51,204 nt of DNA from Candidatus Woesearchaeota archaeon (GTDB lineage: Archaea > Nanobdellota > Nanobdellia > Woesearchaeales > UBA9642), in NCBI GenBank assembly GCA_013330595.1, contig DUIB01000063.1, positions 1-51,204 on the forward strand, in the 5' to 3' direction. This document shows, one piece after another, positions 25,916 to 33,933 of this stretch. The position numbers were made by a program, and so were the translations under genes. The notes below the pieces were generated by a model. It did no database searches, was not told the DNA's origin, and saw nothing but the letters and a program-made list of their open reading frames with translations. The first letter of the stretch is position 1; each line of letters opens with the position of its first letter.

Positions 25916-26912
25916 AGACTTATGTATACATATAGGAAATCGAAACGGACTAAAGACTTTAACATCTAACAAGTCAAGATTATATTACCTATTTTCATCA
26001 CTCATTAAACATGTTCCAAATATAAATCATGCAGAAGTATTATTTTCTGATAATGAATCAGAAGATGATTCCTGCAATTTTTTCAAAAAATTAGGAATAG
26101 GAACAATTGTAAATCGTCCAATTATAAGAGTTGAACCTAAATGGTTACAAACAACACTAAATAATCAACTAAACATATCCGATGCAATACAACAGACAAA
26201 CAAAAAGTTTTTTTGGAATATTGAAAACGATAGCTACTTTTTTCGCTCAGAATTTATACAGCAAGCATTAGATGTACTATCAACTCGAGAAGACATTGTA
26301 ATTGTGAACCTTAGATACTGGATATCATTAGATAAAAAAGATTGGATAGGAATCCCAAAAAATCTTTCTAGGTATGATGCCTGTTCGAAAACTCCATCAG
26401 GTACTACGTTTTATGAACTTGAAAGACGAGATTGTGATGTTTTATGGATTGATGTAACGAACGATATTTCACAAGATTTTTGTTTTGATGATAAATATGA
26501 TCCTATGCATTGTGTGTTGTCTGACGAACTTAAAGTTGGTAATATAAGAAATACTCCTGATGGTAAATATCAACGATTACTTAACGAGCATTGGAACACA
26601 TATGCTAGTCATGGATATATCGCACGTACAGATACGCTACGTTTTATTATTGAACGATATCAACCATTATCAGAGCGGAATATGTCTATGATGGTTCGTA
26701 AGCATTTCAAGGCAGCTAAGTTAGAGATGGATGCCTTTTTTTCATTCGGTTGGAATAAACGAGTTCAGAATGTTAATGAAAAAGATATAGAAAAAATGAT
26801 TTTATATTGTGAAAATACCCCTTGTTCATCAATGAAAGAAATCGGAACATTTATTAATTCATCGAATGTAACAATTTATAATGAAAGTCAATCGCGTGTA
26901 TCAATACTCTGA
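25908..26912 (+). CDS. Probable GT-A-like glycosyltransferase, 334 aa
   Basis: Not assigned to a named family. The early region LTSNKSRLYYLFSSLIKH and FFWNIENDSYFFRSEFIQQAL (about residues 100-120) resembles the donor site of GT-A enzymes, with ENDSYF in the place of a DxD motif, and the second half contains SHGYIARTDTLRFIIERY, similar to acceptor-side segments. No membrane helix. It overlaps the GT4 gene by 8 bp and the methyltransferase gene by 32 bp, so it is translated as part of the cassette. A second sugar transfer is the likely role. Confidence 0.5.
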   Translation: MLEDLCIHIGNRNGLKTLTSNKSRLYYLFSSLIKHVPNINHAEVLFSDNESEDDSCNFFKKLGIGTIVNRPIIRVEPKWLQTTLNNQLNISDAIQQTNKKFFWNIENDSYFFRSEFIQQALDVLSTREDIVIVNLRYWISLDKKDWIGIPKNLSRYDACSKTPSGTTFYELERRDCDVLWIDVTNDISQDFCFDDKYDPMHCVLSDELKVGNIRNTPDGKYQRLLNEHWNTYASHGYIARTDTLRFIIERYQPLSERNMSMMVRKHFKAAKLEMDAFFSFGWNKRVQNVNEKDIEKMILYCENTPCSSMKEIGTFINSSNVTIYNESQSRVSIL

Positions 26913-27612
26913 TGAGTTTACAGGAAAACTGGCATCTTACGATAAAAGGAAGAAGCCTTCTTGGATACAATTCGAATCTGATATAAAAATTCAATTCTTA
27001 AGAGCTGATCATGAGGGTGTTCAATACTGGTATAGAAGATATTTTCAAGATTATTTCTTAATTTTGAATGCTACACCAAATGATTATGCTTCATACTATG
27101 ATGAGATAGCGCACTCTTACGACACAATGGTGCCTCAGAATGTGCAACTTGCAGATTTTATAATCGAAAAAATGCATACTCTCATAGCTAAAAATGCACA
27201 TATTCTTGAATTATCAGCAGGTACAGGTATTCTTTCGAAAAAAATAGTGCCTGAATGGTCTAACCTTACAATTACAGATATATCCCCTAAATGTCTTGAG
27301 ATTGCAAAAACAGAAACTCATTTGTCAGATGAAAATATTATAGTAGCAGATGTTTTGAAATTCAATACAGAAAAGAAATTTGATGCCATAGTTGAGTTAA
27401 TGGGTTTGGATTATTTTTCTGACGATGAGATAGAAAAAATAGCAAATAATGTCTTGTCTAAAATCCATAAAAATGGGGTATTAGTATTTGTTGATAGACA
27501 TCATTATTCTTCTTTCGAAAAAAGATTAAAAGTATTAGAAAAGGGTTTTTTTGATATGGAGACTCCTACAGGTAAATTTCCTTATGCATACATGATCGCA
27601 ATTAAAGAATAA
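26881..27612 (+). CDS. Class I SAM-dependent methyltransferase
   Basis: A 243-aa protein. The SAM-binding motif I is HILELSAGTGILSKKI (about 100-115), motif II region NLTITDISPKCLEIAK (about 121-136), and the acidic end FDAIVELMGLDYF follows. An N-terminal extension of about 80 residues with many aromatic residues precedes it and may bind the acceptor. The start at 26881 gives a 32-bp overlap with the preceding gene; a later start is possible. Last gene of the cassette, so it probably O- or N-methylates the glycan or its sugar precursor. Confidence 0.82.
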   Translation: MKVNRVYQYSDEFTGKLASYDKRKKPSWIQFESDIKIQFLRADHEGVQYWYRRYFQDYFLILNATPNDYASYYDEIAHSYDTMVPQNVQLADFIIEKMHTLIAKNAHILELSAGTGILSKKIVPEWSNLTITDISPKCLEIAKTETHLSDENIIVADVLKFNTEKKFDAIVELMGLDYFSDDEIEKIANNVLSKIHKNGVLVFVDRHHYSSFEKRLKVLEKGFFDMETPTGKFPYAYMIAIKE

Positions 27613-27734
27613 TATACATTTTTATTAATAACCCTGTTCGGATTCGTATTCCTTTGTGCTTGGGTGTGTCGTAACCCTGCAACTTATTGTTAAAAATCTG
27701 TTTTTCTTCGACGATAGTACGTCGTTCTCGGATT

Positions 27735-27823
27735 TGGGCAGGGCTATTGCTGTCTGGGTGATCCTGCAGGGTCGATTTCCACTGCGGGACACTTCCTTAT
27801 TTTTCACACGATATCACACCATT
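27735..27823 (+). repeat. 89-bp direct repeat, copy 2 (right flank of glycan cassette)
   Basis: Same orientation and length as copy 1 (21307-21395). The last 33 bases are identical, and the differences lie in GCAGG (27738-27742), CCTGCA and GCGGG segments, which still pair with each other. The GCAGG/CCTGC stem here corresponds to GCGG/CTGC in copy 1 and to ACAGG/CCTGT in the degraded copy 3. It begins about 120 bp after the last cassette gene. Confidence 0.7.
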
Positions 27824-28095
27824 CTACAGAAAACTACGAAAAAAATATAAATCGACTATTCTTCTCACGTTTTACGATTAAAACCGTTATTTTTCAATCT
27901 AAATGATGTAATTACTGTGGTTTATGAACAATTGCCAGAGCTAATATACAATAAAAGAAACAATCTCCACTCGTAATTGACAAGACCAAGGCAATAGAAA
28001 TCATTGAAGAGATGAAACTTACACGTTTCCAAAAGCTTAAATGAAATAATGAAAAGGTATTTTCGATACTATGCGAAAGAAATAAAACGAATGAC
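27824..28095. other. Non-coding gap, nothing firm seen
   Basis: AT-rich sequence between repeat copy 2 and the 405-aa membrane gene. A hydrophobic minus-strand frame (27912-28160) overlaps the start of that gene but has no Shine-Dalgarno or clear TATA box. No tRNA, hairpin terminator or repeat stands out. Confidence 0.3.
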
Positions 28096-29313
28096 GTGAT
28101 AAAGAACAAACCAATACACATATTGATTGCTATATTCTCTACTTTAGTGACAACACTCATTCAGATTCTGATTTCGTTATTGCAAAAAATATTTCTAGGA
28201 ATTATTGACATAGTACTATTATTTTTGTTTTTTTGGAAAATATTGCATTATCCCATAGCAAAAACTATTATTATAGTAATACTGATAGAAACCGTATTAA
28301 TTTTGCTAAGCAACATTAAATTATATATAGAAAGTATCCAAACTGAATATTTTTCTGTGCTAGATGGTTTCAGATTTCAACAAATAATAACACAGAATTC
28401 TAAAGATAAGGAAAGACCGCATACGTCACCAAGAATCACCATAAATAAAGAACAATATATTGTTATAGAGTATGGAGATTATATTAATCCTAATAGAAGT
28501 GAAAATGTTACAGGATTTTTGATTTTGGATCATAAAACAGGTAGAATCATAAGAAATGAAAATGAATTAAAGGATGTTATAAAAGTTTACAAATGTTGGA
28601 GGTACATCTATCTCAATCCATTATTAGGCAAAAAAATAAAACTATCACCGCAGATCATTAAAAGTATGCTTAAATTTCAAAATAATTTTGTGAGTTTGAT
28701 AAATAAAAGAATATCAAATAATTACAAAGAAGTATCAACTATTGAGGATGAAGAGTTAATCAACATGTTGAAAGAACTAGATCAACAAGTAATTCTTCAA
28801 TACCAGTACGTGAAGGAAAAACTAGAAAGGGAATATAAACTACTTAAGGCAATTACTATCATACATAGCAATCCATCTCTAGAATTCTATCAAGAAATAA
28901 TAAATGATATTAATATAGTATCTAAAATGAGTCAAGAAGAAAACAAAATATGGCAAGAAAGACAAAAAACTTGGAGAAAATTATATAAATACGAAAAAAT
29001 AAAAATAGAAAAATTACCAGAACCGAACTATAAATCAATAAGTTTAGGAATAATTGGAGATTTAATAAACTATTTCTTATTTAAAAAAGAAGAATACCCT
29101 ATAAGTAAAGATACCATGATAGAACTAACAATGGAAGGAAGTAAAAAAACAAAAAAAGAATTAATGAAATTATTAAACAAATATGTGACATATCATTTTT
29201 TTGGCATAAAGGCTATTGAAAAAAATATTGAATTAAATAACGAACTTAAAAAAATAAGAGACACATATAACCAAATCTGGAGTTATAATGATATATCAAA
29301 TGTGCGAAATTAA
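28096..29313 (+). CDS. Hypothetical membrane protein, 405 aa
   Basis: Not recognised. A GTG start is followed by three closely spaced hydrophobic helices (about residues 7-75), then about 330 soluble residues, strongly Lys- and Ile-rich. Residues about 100-150 look beta-rich (ITINKEQYIVIEYGDYINP, FLILDHKTGRIIRNE); the remainder is helical and partly coiled coil. The soluble part is probably cytoplasmic. The Shine-Dalgarno is weak, so the exact start is uncertain. It lies alone between two copies of the 89-bp repeat family, which suggests an accessory cassette. Confidence 0.55.
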   Translation: MIKNKPIHILIAIFSTLVTTLIQILISLLQKIFLGIIDIVLLFLFFWKILHYPIAKTIIIVILIETVLILLSNIKLYIESIQTEYFSVLDGFRFQQIITQNSKDKERPHTSPRITINKEQYIVIEYGDYINPNRSENVTGFLILDHKTGRIIRNENELKDVIKVYKCWRYIYLNPLLGKKIKLSPQIIKSMLKFQNNFVSLINKRISNNYKEVSTIEDEELINMLKELDQQVILQYQYVKEKLEREYKLLKAITIIHSNPSLEFYQEIINDINIVSKMSQEENKIWQERQKTWRKLYKYEKIKIEKLPEPNYKSISLGIIGDLINYFLFKKEEYPISKDTMIELTMEGSKKTKKELMKLLNKYVTYHFFGIKAIEKNIELNNELKKIRDTYNQIWSYNDISNVRN

Positions 29314-29550
29314 TAAGATATATCTAATTATAGTGTATTATTTTACAAAAGAGCATAAATTCTAGTCCAGTATTAACTCCGATGTTACTAAAGTAAGTTC
29401 CAAAGTTAGCCAATCCCTCCATACAAATTTATCGACTAGAACCACAACCTTTTAAGTTTTCATTCTAGAGATCTGACACTATTAAGCACAATGAAGTCAA
29501 AAAAATTTGGATATTAATGAATTTATATTTTAATATTCTGGAATAAAACT

Positions 29551-29606
29551 TGGACAGGACTATTACTACTTGTGTGATCCTGTGGCTTCGATTTTTCTAC
29601 CAAGAC
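29551..29606 (+). repeat. Degraded third copy of the 89-bp repeat family
   Basis: TGGACAGGACTATTACTACT and the following TGTGTGATCCTGTGG align with the first 50 positions of copies 1 and 2. The first stem is kept by paired changes: ACAGG with CCTGT, against GCAGG with CCTGC in copy 2. The 3' part is not conserved. The preceding gap (29314-29550) holds no gene. Confidence 0.5.
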
Positions 29607-29935
29607 TGTGGTGCAGATAATAATGTATAAATCCAGTATATAATTAATGACAGTATTATGGTTGTTAATAACAATCCTAGCCACCAATTAAATATTTTTT
29701 TGTACATCTCATTTCTATCCTCAATATCATATGTAGTTCGGTGTGTTTCTTCAAGTTTGTTTGAGGCTAAATCGTGTAATGTCCAACATGCTAGCGATAT
29801 AAATAATATTATTAAACTATCAACCAAGAATATGGTTTTGTTATACCCTATTATTTTTCCTGTTATAGCTAGAAGAAATATAATGAATGATAAACCTGTT
29901 GTGGCAGTGTATGCTGTTTTATAGCTAACGTTCAT
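29597..29935 (-). CDS. Small membrane protein, 112 aa
   Basis: Not recognised. Three hydrophobic helices (about residues 10-30, 34-52 and 86-108) with a charged loop of about 30 residues between the second and third (NKLEETHRTTYDIEDRNEMYKK). On the minus strand a TATA-like CTTTATAAAA lies about 25 bp before the ATG, supporting a real gene. Its 3' end overlaps the degraded repeat at 29551. Function unknown. Confidence 0.5.
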   Translation of the reverse strand: MNVSYKTAYTATTGLSFIIFLLAITGKIIGYNKTIFLVDSLIILFISLACWTLHDLASNKLEETHRTTYDIEDRNEMYKKIFNWWLGLLLTTIILSLIIYWIYTLLSAPQSW

Positions 29936-30054
29936 ATTGTGTATAGCAAGAGGTATTTTATAAAGGTATATTTTTTAGGTAGTCTTTTTATATTTCTTTT
30001 TGGTAATACGTTTTCCGAGTTTTCTATATTAATGCTGGTAACCTTTATTTTTTT

Positions 30055-30774
30055 ATGGAGTTGAATAAGATTGCTTGTATGGATTGTCTTGAGTATTTGG
30101 GGCAGATTCCTGACAATTTTGTCGACCTTGTGGTGACAGATCCCCCGTATAATGTTTCTCAAAAAAATAATTTAAAATTTGGAGGGAGAGTTATTATTAA
30201 GAATTTTGGTGATTGGGATTTTGGCTTTGATCCTGTGCCTGTTTTAGCCGAATTACGCCGAATTCTCAAACCAAATGGGCAAATATACGTCTTCTGCGGA
30301 ACCGAGCAAATTCCAATTTATATACGAGAATTTATAGAAAACTGGTTCTTCAGAAATCTACTTGTTTGGTATAAAACTAATCCTCCGCCAAGAATGAGCA
30401 AAACAAACTACCTTTTTGCAAACGAATATATAATCTACGCTATAAAAGAAAAGGGAAAGCCTTCTTTATCCACATTTAATTTTTCCTCCCAGTCAACAAT
30501 GCACAACACCTTCATATCGGGAGCACTACAAGGAAAAGAACGATTAAAGGGTAAAAATGGCATGGCAATACATCCAACACAAAAACCATTGGCTATTCTA
30601 AAAAAGTTAATTGAAGTATCAAGCAATCCTGGAGATATAATCCTTGATCCATTTATGGGAATAGGATCAACAGCAGTAGCATGCAAAGAACTAAAAAGAA
30701 AATTCATAGGATGCGAATTAAATCCTAAATATGTGGCATGGGCAAACAGCAGATTAAATACTAGAAATAATTAG
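30055..30774 (+). CDS. DNA methyltransferase, beta class (N4-cytosine or N6-adenine)
   Basis: A 239-aa site-specific DNA methyltransferase. The catalytic DPPYNV (motif IV, about 30-35) comes first and the SAM-binding DPFMGIGSTAVA (motif I, about 201-212) last, which defines the beta order. HPTQKPLAILKKLIE (about 179-193) is the conserved motif before motif I. DPPY is compatible with N6-adenine or N4-cytosine methylation. No restriction enzyme gene is recognisable beside it, so it acts as an orphan, or its partner is lost. The short recognition segment lies between the two motifs. Confidence 0.9.
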   Translation: MELNKIACMDCLEYLGQIPDNFVDLVVTDPPYNVSQKNNLKFGGRVIIKNFGDWDFGFDPVPVLAELRRILKPNGQIYVFCGTEQIPIYIREFIENWFFRNLLVWYKTNPPPRMSKTNYLFANEYIIYAIKEKGKPSLSTFNFSSQSTMHNTFISGALQGKERLKGKNGMAIHPTQKPLAILKKLIEVSSNPGDIILDPFMGIGSTAVACKELKRKFIGCELNPKYVAWANSRLNTRNN

Positions 30775-30863
30775 ATTTTCTTTATTCACCACTGGACATT
30801 TAAGCACAAGATTTATAAAATCTACAAATATTTACAAATAATCGTATTTGTGGGGTGTAAATC

Positions 30864-31010
30864 ATGGGCGATAGCAAAAGAAAAAATGTCACCATACACA
30901 TAGATTCTGACTTGTATGAACTATACTCAGATTATTGCAAAAAAGAAGGACTTGTTTTGTCAAGACAAATAGAAAAATTTATTGAAAAAGAATTGAAAAA
31001 AAATGAATAA
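30864..31010 (+). CDS. Ribbon-helix-helix protein, 48 aa
   Basis: A 48-aa DNA-binding protein of the CopG/Arc fold. KNVTIHIDSDLYELY forms the N-terminal strand and first helix, and YCKKEGLVLSRQIEKFIEKEL the turn and second helix. A TATA-like GATTTATAAAATC lies near 30809 and GGGGTG about 10 bp before the ATG. Its stop codon region overlaps the start of the following methyltransferase by 8 bp, so translation is coupled. It probably acts as the controller protein of that methyltransferase gene, like short regulators in restriction-modification loci. Confidence 0.75.
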   Translation: MGDSKRKNVTIHIDSDLYELYSDYCKKEGLVLSRQIEKFIEKELKKNE

Positions 31011-32610
31011 AACCGATCTGGTGAGAGCCCTGAATGGCATCTTAGAAACGGAAAAGATATCTGATTTAGACTTGTCTAATCTAAACGGTGAAAAAGATTT
31101 TTTGAGCGAAATTTATGAAAAATCACTAGATAAAACACAACGAAAAAAATTCGCTCAGTTCTTTACCCATAAAGAGTTAGTAACTTTTATTATAAAAAAT
31201 ATTCCTATGGAAAGAGATAGCTTTGTTCTTGATCCAGCTTGCGGTGCAGGTGCCTTTTTGATAGAAGCATACAACACAGGACATAACTTTGATAATATTT
31301 ATGGTGTCGATATCGATTCAACAGTTCTAGATCTTGCTGCTTTAAATCTAGAACACGCATGTGGTAAGAAATCCAATAACTTAACTCATGCAAACACATT
31401 AAAGGACTGTAATTTATCTCTATTTCCTAAAGTCTTGACGAATGGCGGTTTTGATGTGATTATTGGAAATCCGCCTTTTCAGAACCTTAAAAAAAATATT
31501 GATTATTTTGAAGACGAATCTATTTATGGGGATGTGCTCTCAGGAATTGCTAACTCAGCAGCTTTGATGATAGCCAAGGGTTACGAACTGCTAAAAGAGG
31601 GGGGATATTTAGGCTTCGTATTACCAAAAAATATTGTAAGAGTTGATTCTTTTTTATCTTTGAGAAAATTTCTCATTAATAATACTAGAATAACTCACAT
31701 ATTCGATTTGGATCATTATTTCAAAGATGTGAGATGTGATCAAATTATAATTATATTTCAAAAAATGAAAATGAGTAAAGAGGAATTAAGCAATAATAAA
31801 ATAGAAATACTCATCCATAAAAAGAAGGGCGATTTTGATAAACCGTATAAATATTATATGTCACAAGATAAATTTTTAGACTATAAATTCTTTCCAATTT
31901 TTTATCACGAATCTATTTTTCCGTTAGCTCAAAAATTCTTAGATTATAAAGAAACAGTAGAATCTACTTCGGACGATATTTTCAGGGGTTTAGGGGTATC
32001 ATCCAGTGAGACTCAAAAACAGCGTACAGAAAAGTCATTTGTGGTTTATAGAGGTGATTGTATACAACGATTTGGTATTAAGTATGAATTGTACTTACCA
32101 ATGGACAATTTGAAAGATAATCAGCTAACACGATTAGACAGGCTAAACAGAGATAAGATAATATTACAGAATTTGTGCTCAAAGGAAGGCGGAATATTTG
32201 CTACCTTAGCAAAGAAAGACGAATTGACACTAGACACAGTCACTAATATTACTTCATCAACCGTTGATAATAGATATTTATTGGCAGTTCTAAATTCTAG
32301 AATTACAAATTTTTTCATGATTTTTGTAACATTTCTAAATTCTAATTTTACAATGCACACCGACAGGGAATATATAGGAAAAATCCCTATTGTTGTACCA
32401 GAATTAGACAAACAAAAAGCGGTAATTAAGATAGTCAATAATTTGCTTAGTTTAGAAGATAAATACTCCGCACAGTTTTTTTTAGAATATGAAGAATTAA
32501 ATACTCTATTGTATGATATTTATAAATTATCTGAATCAGAAAGAAATATAATAAATAACCTTCTTAAAGAAGTGATGAGTGGGAGGCAAAATGGCAGAAA
32601 AAATGAATAA
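31003..32610 (+). CDS. N6-adenine DNA methyltransferase, gamma class
   Basis: A 535-aa methyltransferase. Motif I is VLDPACGAGAFLIEAY (about residues 73-88) and the catalytic motif IV IIGNPPFQNL (about 155-164), the N6-adenine gamma type (NPPF), similar to the M parts of Eco57I-like and type I enzymes. The C-terminal ~200 residues (from about 330) look like a target-recognition domain: NRDKIILQNLCSKEGG, VDNRYLLAVLNSR and IGKIPIVVPELDKQKAV in order. No nuclease motif is seen at either end, so it modifies only. Operon with the ribbon-helix-helix gene; a broken methyltransferase follows. Confidence 0.85.
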   Translation: MNKTDLVRALNGILETEKISDLDLSNLNGEKDFLSEIYEKSLDKTQRKKFAQFFTHKELVTFIIKNIPMERDSFVLDPACGAGAFLIEAYNTGHNFDNIYGVDIDSTVLDLAALNLEHACGKKSNNLTHANTLKDCNLSLFPKVLTNGGFDVIIGNPPFQNLKKNIDYFEDESIYGDVLSGIANSAALMIAKGYELLKEGGYLGFVLPKNIVRVDSFLSLRKFLINNTRITHIFDLDHYFKDVRCDQIIIIFQKMKMSKEELSNNKIEILIHKKKGDFDKPYKYYMSQDKFLDYKFFPIFYHESIFPLAQKFLDYKETVESTSDDIFRGLGVSSSETQKQRTEKSFVVYRGDCIQRFGIKYELYLPMDNLKDNQLTRLDRLNRDKIILQNLCSKEGGIFATLAKKDELTLDTVTNITSSTVDNRYLLAVLNSRITNFFMIFVTFLNSNFTMHTDREYIGKIPIVVPELDKQKAVIKIVNNLLSLEDKYSAQFFLEYEELNTLLYDIYKLSESERNIINNLLKEVMSGRQNGRKNE

Positions 32611-32719
32611 TCTTACGGGAAAGGAGTGGCTTCAATTTTCGTTTACTATATGGCGAGATTGAAGAAAAAAGGAATGAGGAGTTATCTTGCTCATAGAAAT
32701 AATAAATAACAATTGAATA
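32591..32719 (+). pseudogene. Remnant of a second DNA methyltransferase gene
   Basis: A frame starting ATG 32591 encodes MNNLTGKEWLQFSFTIWRD, a beginning typical of another family of DNA methyltransferases, and then meets a stop. In another frame the sequence continues EIEEKRNEELS, as the family does, and then stops again. The rest of the gene is missing. It overlaps the end of the intact methyltransferase, so a longer modification operon was truncated here. Confidence 0.5.
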
Positions 32720-32739
32720 TATTTTTGGAGGAATAGGAA

Positions 32740-33207
32740 ATGTCAAAGATATTGGATTCAATATGTGTCTATGCTGAAAAGAATGCTCACAAATTAGGGT
32801 TGTATTCAATAACAGCATTAGTTGTAGGGTTAGGCATGTTTGTAGGTGGCGAAATAGCATATAACAATATCCGTTACCCTAAAACAGAATATTCTGAAAA
32901 GATGAAAGAACTTAATGATTCAATCAAATATAATTTGCCAAGTCTTGAAGAAGTCTTAAGAAATGATTCATTGCTATTGTATTATACTAATACCATTAAA
33001 GAACTTGACAGTCTTAAATATTTAGATAGGGTTGAGCATGATAAACTGACAGATGGTTATCAAAATTCATTGGAATACATATTTTCAGACTATGCTTCAA
33101 GTATCGGAATATCTATAGTATTACTTGATGTTCTTTTTAATATCGGCATGATAGCTTTAGGCCCATATAACATGCGTCGAAAGAATGAATCTAAACAAAA
33201 TAACTGA
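32740..33207 (+). CDS. Hypothetical membrane protein, 155 aa
   Basis: Not recognised. Two membrane helices, one near the N-terminus (about residues 18-40) and one near the C-terminus (about 120-142), separated by about 80 charged residues (SLEEVLRNDSLLLYYTNTIKELDSL) that are probably helical and outside the cell. TTGGAGGAATAG before the ATG provides a strong Shine-Dalgarno. It lies after the methyltransferase remnant and ends just inside the convergent toxin-like gene. Function unknown. Confidence 0.6.
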   Translation: MSKILDSICVYAEKNAHKLGLYSITALVVGLGMFVGGEIAYNNIRYPKTEYSEKMKELNDSIKYNLPSLEEVLRNDSLLLYYTNTIKELDSLKYLDRVEHDKLTDGYQNSLEYIFSDYASSIGISIVLLDVLFNIGMIALGPYNMRRKNESKQNN

Positions 33208-33532
33208 ACCTTTTCTCATAGTTCTTGTGATCTAGATATTCGATGATTACCGCAATAATTGTTATCTTATTTAGAGACTGTATACTGTAGAGAAGCCTCC
33301 AACCGTTTGGAAGGTTGTATTTCCAGAGATTGTTGATCTTATAGTTCTTTGAATATGCTTTTGGTATAAGTTTTTTAGGTATTTGTATGCCACAATACAC
33401 ATTAGATTTAATGTTCACCAATGCTTTTTCTATATTATTGCCTAATTCCCTTTCTTCATATCTCCCTCTAAAGAGCTTGTTATATCTCAGCTTCGCCTTT
33501 TCATCCCTGAATTTGATTTCCTTGGCTTCCAT
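33191..33532 (-). CDS. RelE/ParE-fold toxin-like protein
   Basis: About 113 aa from the chosen start (ATG at 33532; the frame is open to 33586). The order ALVNIKSNVYCGIQIPKKLIPKAY, NNLWKYNLPNGWRLLYSI, IIAVIIEYLDHKNYEKRF resembles archaeal RelE-superfamily proteins: basic helices, a LW-x-x-x-L strand, a WRLLYSI strand and an end with His-Lys-x-Tyr-x-x-x-Phe, where the RNase toxins keep catalytic residues. It overlaps the upstream winged-helix gene by 46 bp. A toxin role is inference; some family members are not toxic. Confidence 0.55.
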   Translation of the reverse strand: MEAKEIKFRDEKAKLRYNKLFRGRYEERELGNNIEKALVNIKSNVYCGIQIPKKLIPKAYSKNYKINNLWKYNLPNGWRLLYSIQSLNKITIIAVIIEYLDHKNYEKRFSYFV

Positions 33533-33810
33533 GATAAATCCTTCCTTCTTAAGTAATATCTTGCTAACTCTGGATTGTATATCCATCCTATTACTCCTTT
33601 CCTATCTACAGCTATCATGTTCTCATGTAGGAGATAGTCTATTGTCAGGCAATATGTCTGCCACATGACTTTTCTTGGTAGTTTTAGCCATAGTTGTCTT
33701 CTATTAAATTCACCGGAAAATTTCCTTATGGTGCCCTTTACCATGATGTAAGTTTCTAATGTAGGCATTCTTGCATAATTTATTTTATTAATAAATGGTT
33801 TAGCGCTCAT
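33487..33810 (-). CDS. Winged-helix protein paired with a RelE-like gene
   Basis: A 107-aa protein from ATG 33810, chosen because AT-rich promoter sequence and a TATA-like TTTATATATCAATTG lie directly upstream; the frame is open to 33864. KGTIRKFSGEFNRRQLWLKL, VMWQTYCLTIDYLLHENMIAVDRKGVIGWIY and LARYYLRRKDLSW give a winged-helix with a beta wing and a basic tail, a family seen in many archaea. Coupled by overlap to the RelE-like gene, it is a candidate antitoxin and repressor of the pair. Confidence 0.55.
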   Translation of the reverse strand: MSAKPFINKINYARMPTLETYIMVKGTIRKFSGEFNRRQLWLKLPRKVMWQTYCLTIDYLLHENMIAVDRKGVIGWIYNPELARYYLRRKDLSWKPRKSNSGMKRRS

Positions 33811-33933
33811 ACTTATATTGTATATCAATTGATATATAAAGTTTTTGGCTTTGGAGATAAACATACAGGAAGTAAATATGCTTTTCTTTATATGCGTTTC
33901 TCAAGAAAAATCGTAAATTTTTCGAAGGATCCG

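Noticed and set aside
27912-28160. Hydrophobic 82-aa frame on the minus strand
   Set aside because: It overlaps the start of the 405-aa gene, lacks a Shine-Dalgarno and a clear TATA box, and its hydrophobicity mirrors the membrane helices coded on the other strand.
21307-29606. Integron-type cassette array
   Set aside because: The repeats lack the attC core sites and no tyrosine integrase gene is in the window; cassettes are also much larger than usual.
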